Assembly: GCA_029204225.1 (NCBI GenBank) | Contig: CM055109.1 | Span: 36,034,496-36,098,495 of the forward strand | DNA: 64,000 bases | Source of the DNA: Diphasiastrum complanatum | Lineage: Eukaryota; Streptophyta; Lycopodiopsida; Lycopodiales; Lycopodiaceae | Reading direction: 5' to 3' | Shown: positions 35,790 to 48,655 of the stretch, one piece after another | How positions within the stretch are numbered: the stretch's first letter is position 1 | How the letters are laid out: every line of letters begins with the position of its first letter | Program-made: the position numbers and the translations under genes | The notes under the pieces: generated by a model | Told to the model about the DNA's origin: nothing | What the model saw: only the letters and a program-made list of their open reading frames with translations | Databases searched by the model: none

Positions 35790-37400
35790 TCAAGCATGGA
35801 TTGGAGTAATTTCGATTTCAAATAACTAATCTAAATCCTCGACTCTTTCAATTGATCGAAAATTTCTCAATATCTTAAGAATCGTCACATTTCCTTATAA
35901 TCTTCTAATGACATTTGAGTATCAATTTATGATGTGTCAATCATAAACATTTAGAATCTTATGATTTGTCAATCGTGATTTATAGGATTCCAAAACCATA
36001 CTTAATCATTGAAAGATACTAGAGTATATGTGCAACATACCACTTAGGAAACATAAGAATTATTCTAAAATATTTTTCACCATGGAAAATTACTGGATTT
36101 CAAGAATATTCTTCCAACCTGATCCTTAACAAGATTATGAGTTAGCCAAATTCTATGATCAATCAAGTTATTAAAGACAGAAGGCATACCAAAACCATTT
36201 TAACACCCGTCTTTACATCATAAACCTCATACAATCACTTAGAAGAACATCTAGAGATTACAAGGTTATGTTGAATTCCAACTGAATTCAGTGGTTATCC
36301 TTGTTGTTATCCAATATGAGCTCACTGGGATACAATCAATAACTTGGGATATATTCCTCATTCAAGAAATATCCTATACCAAGAATTTTCTATATTCTAT
36401 GCACATAACTTCTATAGATGAATCTAGAAGACTCAGAAATCATGTGTCTTATAAAAAATATAGATCAAACAAAATAAACAATTATGGGTGAATTCTCTTC
36501 ACACTGCTTATTTAGCCAATTAACTTCTAATCAGGAGTAATCAATTACTCAAGTCAATTGCTAATGATTAAAAAATCTCCATCATATCTTTCGGCTTGCA
36601 AAAGATACAACAGGTTCATACCACCATTTGAAAGTTGTTCAAGCTCAAAAATCCACAAAAATACACTATTTTCAACCAAAATTCATCAAAGCCTTAGGAC
36701 AACAACATTACATCTATGAAAACGTGCATGCAAAGTATTGGCCAAGAATTTTGTGAAAACCCCCTAAATTAGTCCAAAAACCATCAAAAAACCATGTTTT
36801 AAGACCAATTTTGACCAATGTTTGTGGATCAAATCCACATCAAGTGCAATCAAACCCAAATCTCTGTAAATCACTTACATGCAAGCACTAAAAGTTCTGA
36901 TTTCAGTCAATTATGGTTTTTATAGCCCATTTCTAGTCCAAGAAATCTCAATTTTTGGCTAAAAATCACTAAGCACCCTTTTGACTTTTCAACCAACATG
37001 AAATCATTAAATCCAATTAATATTGACTGTAAAACAGCAAATACAATCTGGAAAATGCAAGAGAGGAGGGGATCCTGGCTTCATGGATCAGAAAATCCAA
37101 TAGGTAGATGGGCGAGTTTCCATAGTATATGTAATCTCCATTGAGGAGAGAATATTTCTCTAAGAATCTCATGCAACCCAAATATAAGCAATTGACCTCC
37201 TATTCTTGCATTATAGCAGTCAAACACCATGCAAGTGCTCCTACGTCCAATTATAGATCTGGGCCCTCATAAGATCATTAATCACATTATTGGCCAAGCC
37301 CGGAATGACGAGGCATAACTAATAACCTTATACACTGGAGAAACCGGCTATCCATGTCACCCCACATATTGGACATGGATGTAACATAAGAAGTCAAATT
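35790..37400. repeat. Dispersed repeat family R, second long copy
   Basis: It matches parts of 25140-26930 in permuted order (35870-36500 to 25800-26500, and 37230-37390 to 25140-25330). No coding content is recognised. Confidence 0.45.
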
Positions 37401-38660
37401 CAAAGGAACATTCGAAAATTAGAACAACAATCTAGAAATGTATCATGGAAATTAAAGAAATGAGAGCTTTCATTACATTATAAAGAAGTGAGATTACATA
37501 TAAAAACGTTAAAGTAGAAGAATTGGTGAATATAAAATGTACATCATCATCATTGATGTGAGGATTTACAGCTGCTTTTTAATAACCTTAGGATGTTCAT
37601 ATTTACTTGAAAGTGGGCTTACGTTGAGTAGATTAATCAATGATAAGCGACTCGTGCAATGATGTGGACTTGGTTTAGAAAGAGAATGATCGGGTTGAGA
37701 AAGGATTAGTGAACATTAGAGTAGCCATAAAATGATTTGAATAAACTTGAATATTATCTTAATTATTCTAGCAGAATTTACGAGTCCTAACCAAAGTGCC
37801 CACAATCATGTAGTCTTCTTGCATTCCATTTTTTAATTGTTCAGTTTAGGTGAATTTGGTTGGTACACTTTTTTTTTTATTAACTTTAGACTATAAACCT
37901 AATCCTAGACTCTTGAAATATTCTAGTGTTTCCAAAACTTGAATTCAAACATTGGCTCCATTTCCTCAATATTGTGATCTTAGCCTAGTGTTTCATTGAT
38001 CAGGTAAGTTTCTGTTTTTAGTCTTGGAAATCCCATGTTCCTCCCCTCCAACTTTGTGTTCCATCAAAAACCATTGAACCTCTACATTTATTTTCAATCT
38101 GAAGCTTTGGCACTTGAATTGCAACTCACTATGGCAAAATCTAAAAGGGTGTAGTTGGAAGGTTATGTGGCAATTGGTCGTTCAATGGTTTTCCACATAA
38201 AAATCATCACATAAATAAAGCTTTTAGTGATAGGTGTCATGAGATCGAACACATTCGTGAGTTTCACCCTGTCAATCAATTAATTATTTACGAACATTGC
38301 TCTTGAAGCTCAGAGATGACATGTTCATTGCCAGTAAAACAATCAGTACATGTAAAAAGAGGTAAAAAAATTTACATGCACCTTTCGACATCCGGAAGTG
38401 CCTGTAAAAAAGATTTTGCCTAAAAAAAAAAATTGCCCCACGAATTACGTTCTGTGAGACTAGTCCATTTTCTTTGTTAAAATTGAATTTACGTGAGTGC
38501 GAAGAGGTCAGTCACTAAAATATCATTCCCCCATACAAACAAAATAGTACAGTGAATTATTATTGGGCTGCAAAATATATGTGGACCGCAGGCACCTATG
38601 CGGCCTAACATTTCAATGAGAGACTTATTTATTAGTAAATTGGGAATATATAAACAACTA
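37400..38660. other. Non-coding stretch with one hairpin
   Basis: No gene is seen. An imperfect hairpin at 38370-38407 (TTTACATGCACCTTTCG / CCGGAAGTGCCTGTAAA) is related to the one at 9581-9617. Confidence 0.5.
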
Positions 38661-38668
38661 AAAACGCT

Positions 38669-38741
38669 TGGAGGAGAGGGGCATCGATCCCCTTACCTAT
38701 CGCATGCGAAGCGATCGCTCTACCATCTGAGCTACACCCCC
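38669..38741 (-). tRNA. tRNA-Ala (anticodon CGC)
   Basis: A complete 73-base cloverleaf without intron: acceptor GGGGGTG with CTCCTCC, D arm GCTC/GAGC, anticodon arm ATCGC-TTCGCAT-GCGAT, variable loop AGGTA, T arm AGGGG-ATCGATG-CCCCT, and discriminator A. The G3-U70 wobble, the main alanine identity element in known tRNAs, is present. Position 6-67 is a U-U mismatch. Internal promoter words (TAGCTCAGATGG and GGGATCGATGCCC) fit polymerase III boxes A and B. A TTTTT terminator lies just downstream on the minus strand. Confidence 0.95.
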
Positions 38742-38744
38742 TCG

Positions 38745-41700
38745 GGTACAAATGTCACGTTTTCTATCTATATTCCAAAATACCTGAATGTAGAAGTATG
38801 CTCGCAAAACATTGGGCCATTCATATTCTTTAGCACGCCATAACTGCCATGCTACATACAGACCAGCATATTGTGTGTGGAGGGATTCTGCTGAAGTTTA
38901 TATACGAGCGCTTCTATTGACCTGTAATGAAAACAAGAGAAAAACTGCAAAACTTTGCTGTGATCTTGCAGCACTTCAATTCTCCACTGCGCTTAAGGGC
39001 ATAGGAAAGTGTTATCCACTACAGCTACCTTGCATCTGTAATCAATCCAGGCATCTCTCTAGATGATCACTATATTTGCGTCGCGTAAGATTGACCAAGT
39101 TTATTTTTTTTGCCTGTTTTGAGTTTAGACTGCCTTGGTGTCATCTCAGGCTAGAAAAGGGCACAGTACATTAAGGTGTTCATATGTCGTGACTTGAAGA
39201 AAATGACAAGCAAAGTCATTGAAGGCAAGCATATCATTCCGATGGTTTTATCAATATGTAAGGGGTATTATTAGCATTGTGACTAATGGATGCTTTTAGA
39301 CTTGTAGCAAATAAAACAAATATGTGTAATTATGGATACTTTGTGCCAGGCAGTGGGAGGGTAGACTTGGACTCTGGTCAACCCATATTACTCAAGACTC
39401 TGCCACTTGAATTATTTTGTATAATTATGGCATGGTTAAGCTTGTTTAGTACACCTAAAAAGGTTCTTAGGATCTTTTTCCATGCTTCCCCTCCTCACCT
39501 GCTGGGGCGTTCAAGCACGGGCCGCACATGCTTGCGGTTTGGCCCCACTGCCTGACACGTTTCCCCGGCGCGGTGCTATGCATCACCCTACGCCATTTTT
39601 GCACCTGAGAGAACAGGGTGAAGGAGCTTATTTCTCCAAAAGTTGCAAACCCCCTCGCCTGTTGAGCAACCCGTGCTGTTGCGTCAGTTTGCCCACACGT
39701 CACCTCGAGTCATTGGAACACAAGATGGAGATCTCCGTGTCTCACCCAAGTCTTCTTATTCTTATGATCTTTGATGTACCTAGAATGGCCAGTGTTATTA
39801 CATTGAACAAGACATGTTTGGGCACGTTGTTGAAGGCCTCCTTTTATGTCCCTGAGGTTAGCAGTTCTACATTAGCCAACTGCATCAAGTGACATTCAAG
39901 AAAAAAGCATATGCTGATATCAGACGAGTATGAGCAGATGAGAACACCATCTCCACATTAAAAGCTGGGCCTTGGAACAGCAGCTAGCACCATCCGAAAT
40001 CCAACAAAAGCTAGCAATCGTTCGCATCTTGACCACATCTCAGGACTGTACCAAAAGAATCAAACCATAGATATTGACTCACTATTTGCAAAGCATTCAT
40101 AAATAAGACTTTCTGGTGCCTTTAAGATTCAAGAAAGATTTTCCACCAGACTAGAAAGAACTCTAATGTTCTGAATTTCAAGTTCCAATAAGCTACTTGT
40201 CTTAAGGATTGGAATGTTCAGAAGTTGCATCTATCCTAAATCTCTCCAATTTTCAACATTTCAGCTTAAAAGAAACGATCCTTTGTTACTCAACATAAAA
40301 CCTGCTAACTTCTTCACAGGTGGAGAAAACCAATCAATTTTCTGGCCTTCAATAAAGATGCTGCAGATTATCTTGCCCAATAGGCAAGCTAATGTTCCAT
40401 CCACTAGCTATGCATTTGCAGAAATACATCTGCAAATGCATAGTGTACACATTCTCCAGAGTTATAAACCATGAAAAACTGTAAGATTGGTACCGTTACT
40501 CGGATTTCATCTCATAAGAGAATCATTGTTTGGTTTCATTCTCAACTGTAATGTGAAGACAACTTGGAATTTTTTGCCTGAAAGGTGAACTCAAGTATTG
40601 AGAATGGCAGCATAAATGAACACGCAATTGTTAAACATCTAGAGAATTTTCTCATGCTCAAGTCTTCCAGTTTATTGTTGGCTGTATCTGGGTGTAAACA
40701 TCCAGTCCTTTTTAAACAAAGCTCTCACTAGCCTCATCTTTTAACTTCAGCAGAAATAACATATAATTATAAAGACATCCTGTTACCATCTGATTCCCTA
40801 AATTCCACCTTATATTCAATAAGAACAATGTCAGATTAGTTTTGCTCTTCTGCCATGCTTGTAGTCCTGAGAGAAGTTCACATGTGTGCCATAGTTTGCC
40901 TAGTCACTGAATGCATGTAATACTTCATTCTCCTCCAATAACTTATCACAGTGTGGAGCTGTTAAAAATCATAGTTTTAGATTTTGTGCATCAAGAGGTT
41001 TATGGAAAGAAAAGTTATCAGATTCATAAAATATTTTCTAGACTTGGCCATACAGGTTCAATATGTGCATGAGGTTTGGTTTACAGAATGTACCACAGAA
41101 GTAAAATTATAGGCCATGTAGCATGTCATGCACACCTGTTGTGCTTGAGATCATAGCAACAAAATCATAAAAGAAAGACAGAATTCATAAGCAGTACTAT
41201 GAATTAATATCAAAAAGCTTTTCCATGCAGCTTCACATACTAGTATACAGATGTTCCCCCATTCAAGAAACACCAAACTATAAGAAATATAGTCTGCAAT
41301 TTTGCAGGTTTCAGTTTTGCTACTTTGAGGGCTGTTCGGTCCTTTAATGTCCGATATCAAAATGAGGAATCCTGTGTAGCAACCCTTCCATAGTAGGAAA
41401 GCTTTGGATCTCCTGTTCCTGCAGTGACGCTTTTCAAGTTCTGGTGTGCCGATGCTTCACATACGTTCAAGATTGGCTTTGATGTTAAACAAAGAGTGCA
41501 TACACTCTTAGAAATCTATTCAAACTACCGAAAGTACTGCAAAGCAGGTCATATTAAAAATATTTGAAACTTCAGTTACTCAGAGCAAATGCACATGGAA
41601 TGGTAAATTGATTCTTGTAAAAGGATTGTCTGCCAGATCAATCTGAAGAAGGCCCGGACAACTGAAGATTGTCATCGAGGTAGTCTAAAGAGTACGTTCC

Positions 41701-42140
41701 ATAAGCCAACTGAAGCCCACTGTTATCCAATCGCATTTTCAACTGTGTGACTACAAGCACCAAGTTTGAAATTTGGAATTTGTCACCTTCACCAAGGTGA
41801 ACATGGCCCATAGGAATGATGCTGAATGGACATTGGCATGACAAACAGGAAAATGTTAACCACTGCACTTGAGGATTTCTCCATGCTCCAGTTTTTCTCC
41901 AGTTACTGCTTAGCTGTATATTGGATATCTTGGAATGAAGGTAGAGCCAGATGTCCTGAACTTAGCAATAAATTTCATTATTATGATAAACGCAATCGTT
42001 GTCAATCAATTCTTCACATTCATAACATTGGTGAGTGTCTGAAGTAGTGTTGGCTGTGACCGTCTCAAAAAGGTAACGAAATCTTCCAGGCTCAACATTG
42101 CATGCTTAAGCTTTCAAGTGGTGCTGCAAGCGTTTTTAGC
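38745..42140. other. Mostly non-coding; one possible orphan exon
   Basis: No recognisable gene. About 39475-39720 is clearly more GC-rich than its surroundings. The minus strand at 41638-41810 has a protein-like ending (GEGDKFQISNLVLVVTQLK ... LDYLDDNLQLSGPSSD, stop) that could be a last exon, but I cannot assign it to a family. Confidence 0.35.
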
Positions 42141-42141
42141 A

Positions 42142-42627
42142 TCACTTGGGTTCCAAGTACTTGAACCTGTACTTCCAAAACATAAAGCTTGTGATGGCAA
42201 CGAGAAAAGCTGCTCCTCCAAGGCATCCTTTATAAGACAAAAAACACATGACAGTCCCTGGAAAATTAGACGAATATCATGTGGCTTGTAGGATAGTCAC
42301 TATACCTTGCCTATTAGAAAGCAACACAATCTAGTATGTTCAGGAATTAGAAAGTGGTAAGCCATCCATTCTTTGAACAATCTTAAACACACTAACTATC
42401 AATGATGTTATGCAAAAGATAAGTGATTCTAGACAAGAGAGTAAGGGGGTAACCTAGAAGTATTGTCTGAGAGAACTTGGCATTCCTTGAAACACAGCCT
42501 GTTCCATTAACATAACCATCGCCATAGAAGCCTTCAAGACAATGACATGTATAAGACCCTAAGGTATTGATGCAGTCTGCATCTGGTGCACACATATTGG
42601 AGGTCAGTTCAGCACATTCGTTGATAT
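42142..42627 (-). CDS. EGF-like domain plus transmembrane segment, two exons, partial (WAK-like)
   Basis: Exon 42454-42627 encodes a calcium-binding EGF-like domain beginning DINECAELTSNMC with six cysteines (..CINTLGSYTCHC..GFYGDGYVNGTGC). With a GT-AG intron and matching phase it joins exon 42142-42227, which gives a hydrophobic helix (GCLGGAAFLVAITSFMF), the basic stretch WKYRFKY and then a stop. EGF-CA next to a membrane helix is the arrangement of wall-associated receptor-like kinases. No kinase domain follows in the window, and I could not find the extracellular exons upstream. Either the frame ends here, giving a kinase-less receptor-like protein, or it is a relic. Confidence 0.55.
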
Positions 42628-42629
42628 CT

Positions 42630-45113
42630 GTAACATGACAGGAAAACTTACAAGTTACATTCAGTATCAAATGAAATTCAGTTCTGAATAAGATCAGGTA
42701 TGGCGCATCACATAAACAGAAGTGCATAGCAAATTGATGTATGTATAACAATCCTCTATCAAGATAACATTGCAATCAACAGATTTGCAGAACTTTCTAA
42801 ATAGGAATCAATATATGGGTCTCCTACAAAGAACTCAAGAGCCTCAGAATTACTTGTTGAATGAGAAGAGGTCATTGTACTTCTACTGTTTGGGCACAAT
42901 TTATGGTTTGCAGCATACCATATGGTTCTTGACATTTATCATTTTTAGTGACCAAGCACCAGCAACTCACTTAACTAATGACCACATGACATAAAAATAG
43001 ACTCGATGTAATGAATTAGTAACATGGTGGTCTCAACTAATTAATGCCCTGAGTATGCTATAATATCAATATTTGCCATAATTACATGTCCAGAACCTCA
43101 TTCCTTCTCAAGCACAACCTTTATGCATAAATTGTGGTCATAAATTGTAGGTTACGGTGCAAAAGTTCCAAGATTAGATCAAACACAGTTATATTTTTGA
43201 GTGAAAGTTGGGACAAGCATACATTGTTGGGCAATAGGAAATTCTTAAGGAAATCATGCTTTATTAAGACACTCAAGGAGCAATCTTATTTTCAAATACG
43301 TGAACCAGATTCTCATAACTCTCTTACCAACACTGTACTCTCTTCACTGGAGATTTTTTAGGACAAAATTAAATAGCCATAATAGATACTTGTAACATTC
43401 TTTTGCATTTCAGCAAGAGAGACTCTAGGTGGAGACTTGGCATAGCTTCAAATGCACATGACATCAAAGATAAATGAAAATATCAAGAAAATGGAGGTTC
43501 AAGACTCCAACTGTGACTTTTGATTGTTCATGCACTCCTAGCTACTTGAATCTACAAGGGAAGTATCGTTTCATCTCCACTCATCCTCGGACATGTCACA
43601 CGTGTCCCTTCTGAGCATCATGGTGTGTACAGATTCTAAACAGAGGCTTTATTTTATACTATTTCGTTTTTGAAAAGTGCTCAAACTATCCAATATTGAA
43701 TCTCTCTACAACTTGGCAATCCAAAATCCAACATTCACATGTTCATCCTAGAAAACAATGAAAAACTGATTATACTGTCTACAAATCTAGTCAAGGATGG
43801 AGTGCATAAAGCACCAAGGAGAACATCTCCTCCGTCCTTCGGCATGAACAACATAATCTATATATACAGCAAATCTTTACGCAAGCCCCTACCATTCGAA
43901 TGGAGAAGTAGATGCATATATAGCTAAGTAAAATATATATTTCCATACCACTAGCAATCAAGGAAACATACAATCAAATCAGGAACAGAAAGGGAAGCGA
44001 CCGCCCACAGAAGACACATTTAGCTAGTTGTGACATCTACCATTGTTCTCCAAGAAAGCTTTAGCAGTCTCCTTCATGGGAATTTAAGACTTTTACAAGT
44101 GAGCAAGGCAAGACCACAACTCCCTCCCTTCCAGCACCCTCCATGCATACCTACAAGCAATCAAGCTCTAGAAGAACTAGATATTTCTTGTCTCCTCCAT
44201 GCCCCTCTACCCAAGGTTCTTGGATGGAAAGCCTGAGTGGCCCAATATACGATTTCAGGTTTGGGAGTCCCAAGGCCCACACAAAGTTGAATGCTTGCCC
44301 AGGAAAGTTTGCAGGCATTTCAAATAAGAAAATAGATGAGAATCTAGCTTTAGAAAAAAGTGTCATGGTCAGAAAAGGCTATAATTCTGCTTCCTAACAT
44401 ATAAATATGTCAGTCAAGTCTAGGGCTCCATCGACGCAGGCTCCTGAATGTACCCTAGTGGTCCAATATCATGATCCAGATCCTAACCAGGCTAAAAACT
44501 TAACCTTTTACTTTGCAAGCCTTGTATAAGTCAAAATATCATGAAGCCTTAGTACTAGGCTACTCAAAGAGGTAATGAAAAATTGCATATGCTCCAACAG
44601 TCCCACTATTTACCAAGCCATTCACAGATAACTCATTATATAGTTTAAAAAAGGACAAAGTGGACAAAATGAGAAGTTTTTGTTGCATAGTATATTAAAT
44701 TGTACTAAAACATCATGTGTGCATGATGCCATCAAAGGAGTAAAACTAGTCATCATTTGTACAACTAGCATATTTAACTCAAGCTGGAAATATGTCAGTA
44801 TCGAAAATCAAATAATCCTGGTATTATGGTGTATTTTCAAATTTGAACTTGCAACTAGACGAACAATTATGTATGAGAAAAGGTCTAGGTCCATACACCT
44901 AGAGATCTAGCACAGAATTTGCTCATTTTAAAGGTCACGTTTTGCAGATTTCCAGAACACTCATGATATATATAGCGTTTCAATCAAAATGACATTAGTT
45001 TTATGGGATAAATTGAAAGAAACATGTCCATCAAATACACCTCATTGCTCAGAACCATAGTCACACGTGGACCAGTGAAAAGCTCTGAAATGTGTTTTCT
45101 CCATAATAGCCTA

Positions 45114-45115
<2 letters not shown>
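42630..45115. other. Non-coding stretch, nothing recognised
   Basis: I looked for upstream exons of the EGF fragment and for kinase motifs on both strands and found none. Open frames here are short and lack motifs. Confidence 0.4.

Positions 45116-45116
<1 letters not shown>

Positions 45117-45205
<89 letters not shown>
45117..45205 (+). repeat. (CT)n microsatellite, about 89 bases
   Basis: Roughly 44 uninterrupted CT units, comparable in length to the GA tract at 16868-16960. Confidence 0.95.
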
Positions 45206-45207
<2 letters not shown>

Positions 45208-45209
45208 TT

Positions 45210-46330
45210 GGCATCATGAGAGCCCAAAAAGAACCAATTCCAGAATTCTTGAAAAAGTCAAGATCTGGAACAAGATTGCATAGATTTTGAGTTACAAACT
45301 TTGATTTAAGTTTCTCAGAGACTGTAGCGACACAATGTACAAAGGGCACAACAACATTTTGCAAATCAAATGGAATCTAGCTAAATCAGAATGACAATTA
45401 AGATATGAATCCATTGGTCCCTGCAATATACCTCAACCTCAATCTTTGCAAGGTGCACCAACACCTCATCTGCAGGTGTTACAGATTGTACGACAGTACA
45501 AAAGGTGGATATATGCCAAAGAAATCAACAAATTGTCGGAGGAAGTTGCACAAAGTCCCAACACATTCGAAATAGGGAGACTAGTTACAGCAAACGAGGT
45601 ATCAAAAGCAACTGCAAAAGCACTCCGACTTCAACGGCAATATAAAGCCCCAACCACCAAGGATGCACTAGCCAAGCAAGCCACAACGAAGCAACACAAG
45701 GGAATCGAATGGACAAACAAACCCAACCAAACCTAGATCATACGGATCTAGCCCCCAAGCTAATCCTCAAGACTTCCTTACCCCAGACATGACACCAAGT
45801 GTCATTCCAAAGTTAGGATTCAATCTAGAGTGCGTCTAGATTCCAATACTCTTAAGTTTTAATCTAGAATAACTTAAGATTCACTGGAACTTCATTATGC
45901 GAAGCCCTGACTTTTGGTTATCCTCAACTATCCAACTCCATCTGAGTTTCCGAGATAGCGTACCATCCTTTTCCAATTGGGAAAAGATTAAAACCAAAGT
46001 TTTTGTGTATTCTATGCACAAAACCTTCAAAATGAATCTCAAAATGACTCATAAAGGTTGTGACTTATAAGTAATACATTTCAACAATATCTATAAGTAA
46101 AGTTATATTGATGAGAATTGTAAAGAGATAATTTCTCACTAGGTAATATCTCAAAAAGAATTGCGTATTGACCTAGGTGGAATTAGAATCAGATTGAATG
46201 TGGTGTTTTGGATCCACACCTAGACATTCAATATTTTCTAAATCTGATATAGCTAACCGGAAGCATGGCCACTATAAGATTTAAATCTGTTCTAACATGT
46301 TTCTAGTTAGATGCTTGATGAAGGGGGAGT
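45210..46330. other. Unknown open frame followed by a third copy of repeat family R
   Basis: A plus frame at 45446-45736 (96 codons, lysine- and alanine-rich, LQIVRQYKRWIYAKEINKLS) is of unknown nature and may be part of a repeat. 45700-46190 shares words with 24180-24450 and 26290-26390, such as the GGATCTAGCCCCCAAGC block and TATTCTATGCACA. Confidence 0.4.
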
Positions 46331-46960
46331 TTTGGAAATGATGTGTCATCAGACACATCTACTGGACATAGTCATTGGTTAAACTCGATAATCATGCATC
46401 TATTAACTAACCATTGGTTAAACTTGATTACCACTGAATAAAAGCATTAACCAACTGCCCACTTTGAGAGGGAGCTGTAGAACACCTCAACAGACAAATC
46501 TCGGTTCTACCAACAAAGTGCACAATCTAATTGACAAAGGTTGAGAAACCGAATTCAAAACATTGTTATTCTTGGTTGACCTTTATTCTTGTTCGAAAGA
46601 TAAATGAACTCGAAAGATAAATTGTCGAACGCTGGAAACAGAACGTCATTGTATATCAGCCGTCTTAACGGTTAGATTGATTGTTTGTACAGAAGAAAGA
46701 GGGCCAAGAGAACTATCTTATAACAATATAAATATGTACACTTACTCATTGTAAGTAGGCATATAAAGAAGACAAATTGTAGATAGAACAATCAAAATCA
46801 GAAGAGGAAATGATCCATTGATCAAAGTTATCAATAGATTAAATTTTACTTCATTGGTGTTTTATACCTATCTTTGATTATCTGAAATTTATCTATCACG
46901 CTCGTGCACAAACACATATCTGCACGCCTTAATTTCAATCAAAGTAGAAACTGCTCTATT
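46331..46960 (+). repeat. Possible isolated LTR, damaged left end
   Basis: A polypurine-like GATGAAGGGGGAG (46317-46329) precedes TTTGGAAATGATGTGTCATC. This is the position and wording of a plant copia 3' LTR whose TG start has mutated. A TATA-like TATAAATATG lies at about 46729. No internal coding sequence or primer site adjoins it and the right end is a guess. Confidence 0.4.
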
Positions 46961-47483
46961 AGTATATAGAACAGAATCAAACACGATTGATGACGCTGAT
47001 ATTAGTTTGATTTATTCAAACTTTCATCGCGTTCTTTGAAGGAAAATTCCCAGTATATTTTCCTGCGTTGACTGCCTAAAAATACGACTGAATTAGGATG
47101 AAGGACCCTGAAGCAGGCCTAGAATAGTAGAATTACAAGGTAGGGGGAGGAGTTTTCACCCTATACGTACCCATAGTACACCTTAGGGCAAATTTTTATG
47201 ATTACGGATATGGTTATCATTAATTTCCTATTGCTTTAATGGAGAGTTAGGATCTACTTGGTGGTTAAATGTCCTTGTGAGAGGACTATTGTAGTATCGG
47301 ATGCCATTGCTAGGAGCCTAATAATTAGGTAATAGGTCCACGCTCAATTGGATGGAAGATTAATCCTATGCCTAGCTTCTGGGTGGTTGATAACCTATAT
47401 TAAAAGATCCAAGGAGAGCTAAAGCTTGAAATCATAATCATCAACTTGACCTGAAGCGATCAATGGAATCTTGTGTGGACGAG

Positions 47484-47841
47484 TGTTACGAGCTCGTAAC
47501 CAGTGCCGAACCCTAGAGAACACAGATAGGTCAGATACCACAATCAGGGTCATGTCCAGCATACACGACCAACAGGGCAAGACAGTGTGAGTAGTGTGCC
47601 CCAGCACGGTCCATAGCCATGGCAGGCCTAACACAGTCTAGGGACCCAGTCAGCAGGATAGGGCCCCCAGTTGGGTCTCGACGTGCAATCGGCCACGTCA
47701 ATGACACGTGGCCGACACTTGGCAGTTGCATGCTACCAGTCCTCACACTGGGCTAGGAGGGGCTTACTCTATATCAGGGAATAGGCAAGGTTGGGTGGAT
47801 CAGTTAGTGTTTGCCCTACTGTGGTGTTAGGATCTATTACA
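47484..47841 (+). repeat. 5' LTR of gypsy element A
   Basis: It runs from TGTTACGAGCTCGTAAC to GATCTATTACA, 358 bases. It matches the LTR pieces at 62120-62392 (same orientation, truncated) and 62393-62752 (inverted, complete). Confidence 0.93.
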
Positions 47842-47842
47842 C

Positions 47843-47855
47843 TGGTATTAGAGCC
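47843..47855 (+). other. Primer-binding site of gypsy element A
   Basis: TGGTATTAGAGCC lies one base after the LTR and matches the initiator tRNA-Met type site with one change. The leader 47856-48655 has no other feature. Confidence 0.85.
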
Positions 47856-48655
47856 ATCTACATCCTAGGGAATTCAGTGTTCAGCAGTGGAGAAAGTAGC
47901 TAGATTGCTCAGAACTTTTTCAAATTCTCAGAAAGTAGAGTAGCAGGGCCAGCGCTGAAGGAACAGCTTGCTACCAATCAGAAGTGTGTAGAAAAGCTTG
48001 CTTGTCAGATAGAAATTAGATAAAATTTCTAGAGTAGGTCCAACGCTGCAAAACTAGACCTCATCTCTGATTTTTGCCATCAAATTCGGGAATTAGAACG
48101 AGATTTTGAAGAGAAAGAGTGGTGCTGATCTAGCGCTGATAGTACCCACATCTTTTCTGATTTCCAAAATCATTTTTGGGTTTAAATCAAAGTTTTTTGG
48201 AGCAAATAGGTCGTTGTCCAGTCAAGCGAGGGTAGAGAGACACCAAAATCAGAAATTGAAATATTTTTTGGGTCTCAAATCAGAAGAAAACGAGCCAGTT
48301 AGATTGCTGTCAGATCAGCGAGGGTAGGCAGCTATCAACCTCAGAATATTTTGGCACCTTCTCGAGTTTTTTGCCTCGTTTTTTGGAGCCTCACAGTTGC
48401 AATCAGATCAGTGAGCTACTATACTCAAAGAACCAAAAATTTTGACGCCGTTTTGGAGCTTCAAGCTGGGATTTTCCGGGACAGCAGGTCTGAAATCTTG
48501 GGTAAAAGAGCTGAGAGGGTTCCTCTTCGTAATTTTTTTGGAAGTACAGTCCTCAGAAACAGCTAAGTCATCTTTCCTTTCCCTTGTACAGTTGTAAATT
48601 AGTCTTTTTGACTTTTTTCATCAGAAGTTAAGGTACCTCTCTTTCAGTTCCGAAA

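Noticed and set aside
41638-41868. Possible last exon ending LQLSGPSSD
   Set aside because: Protein-like, but no family assignment and no partner exons found; kept only as a note in the region entry.
45024-45364. Frames of repeating Leu-Ser or Arg-Glu
   Set aside because: They come from the (CT)n microsatellite at 45117-45205.
47419-47746. Short minus-strand frames repeated at 62085-62382 and 62488-62703
   Set aside because: They recur because they lie in gypsy LTR copies; they are not host genes.
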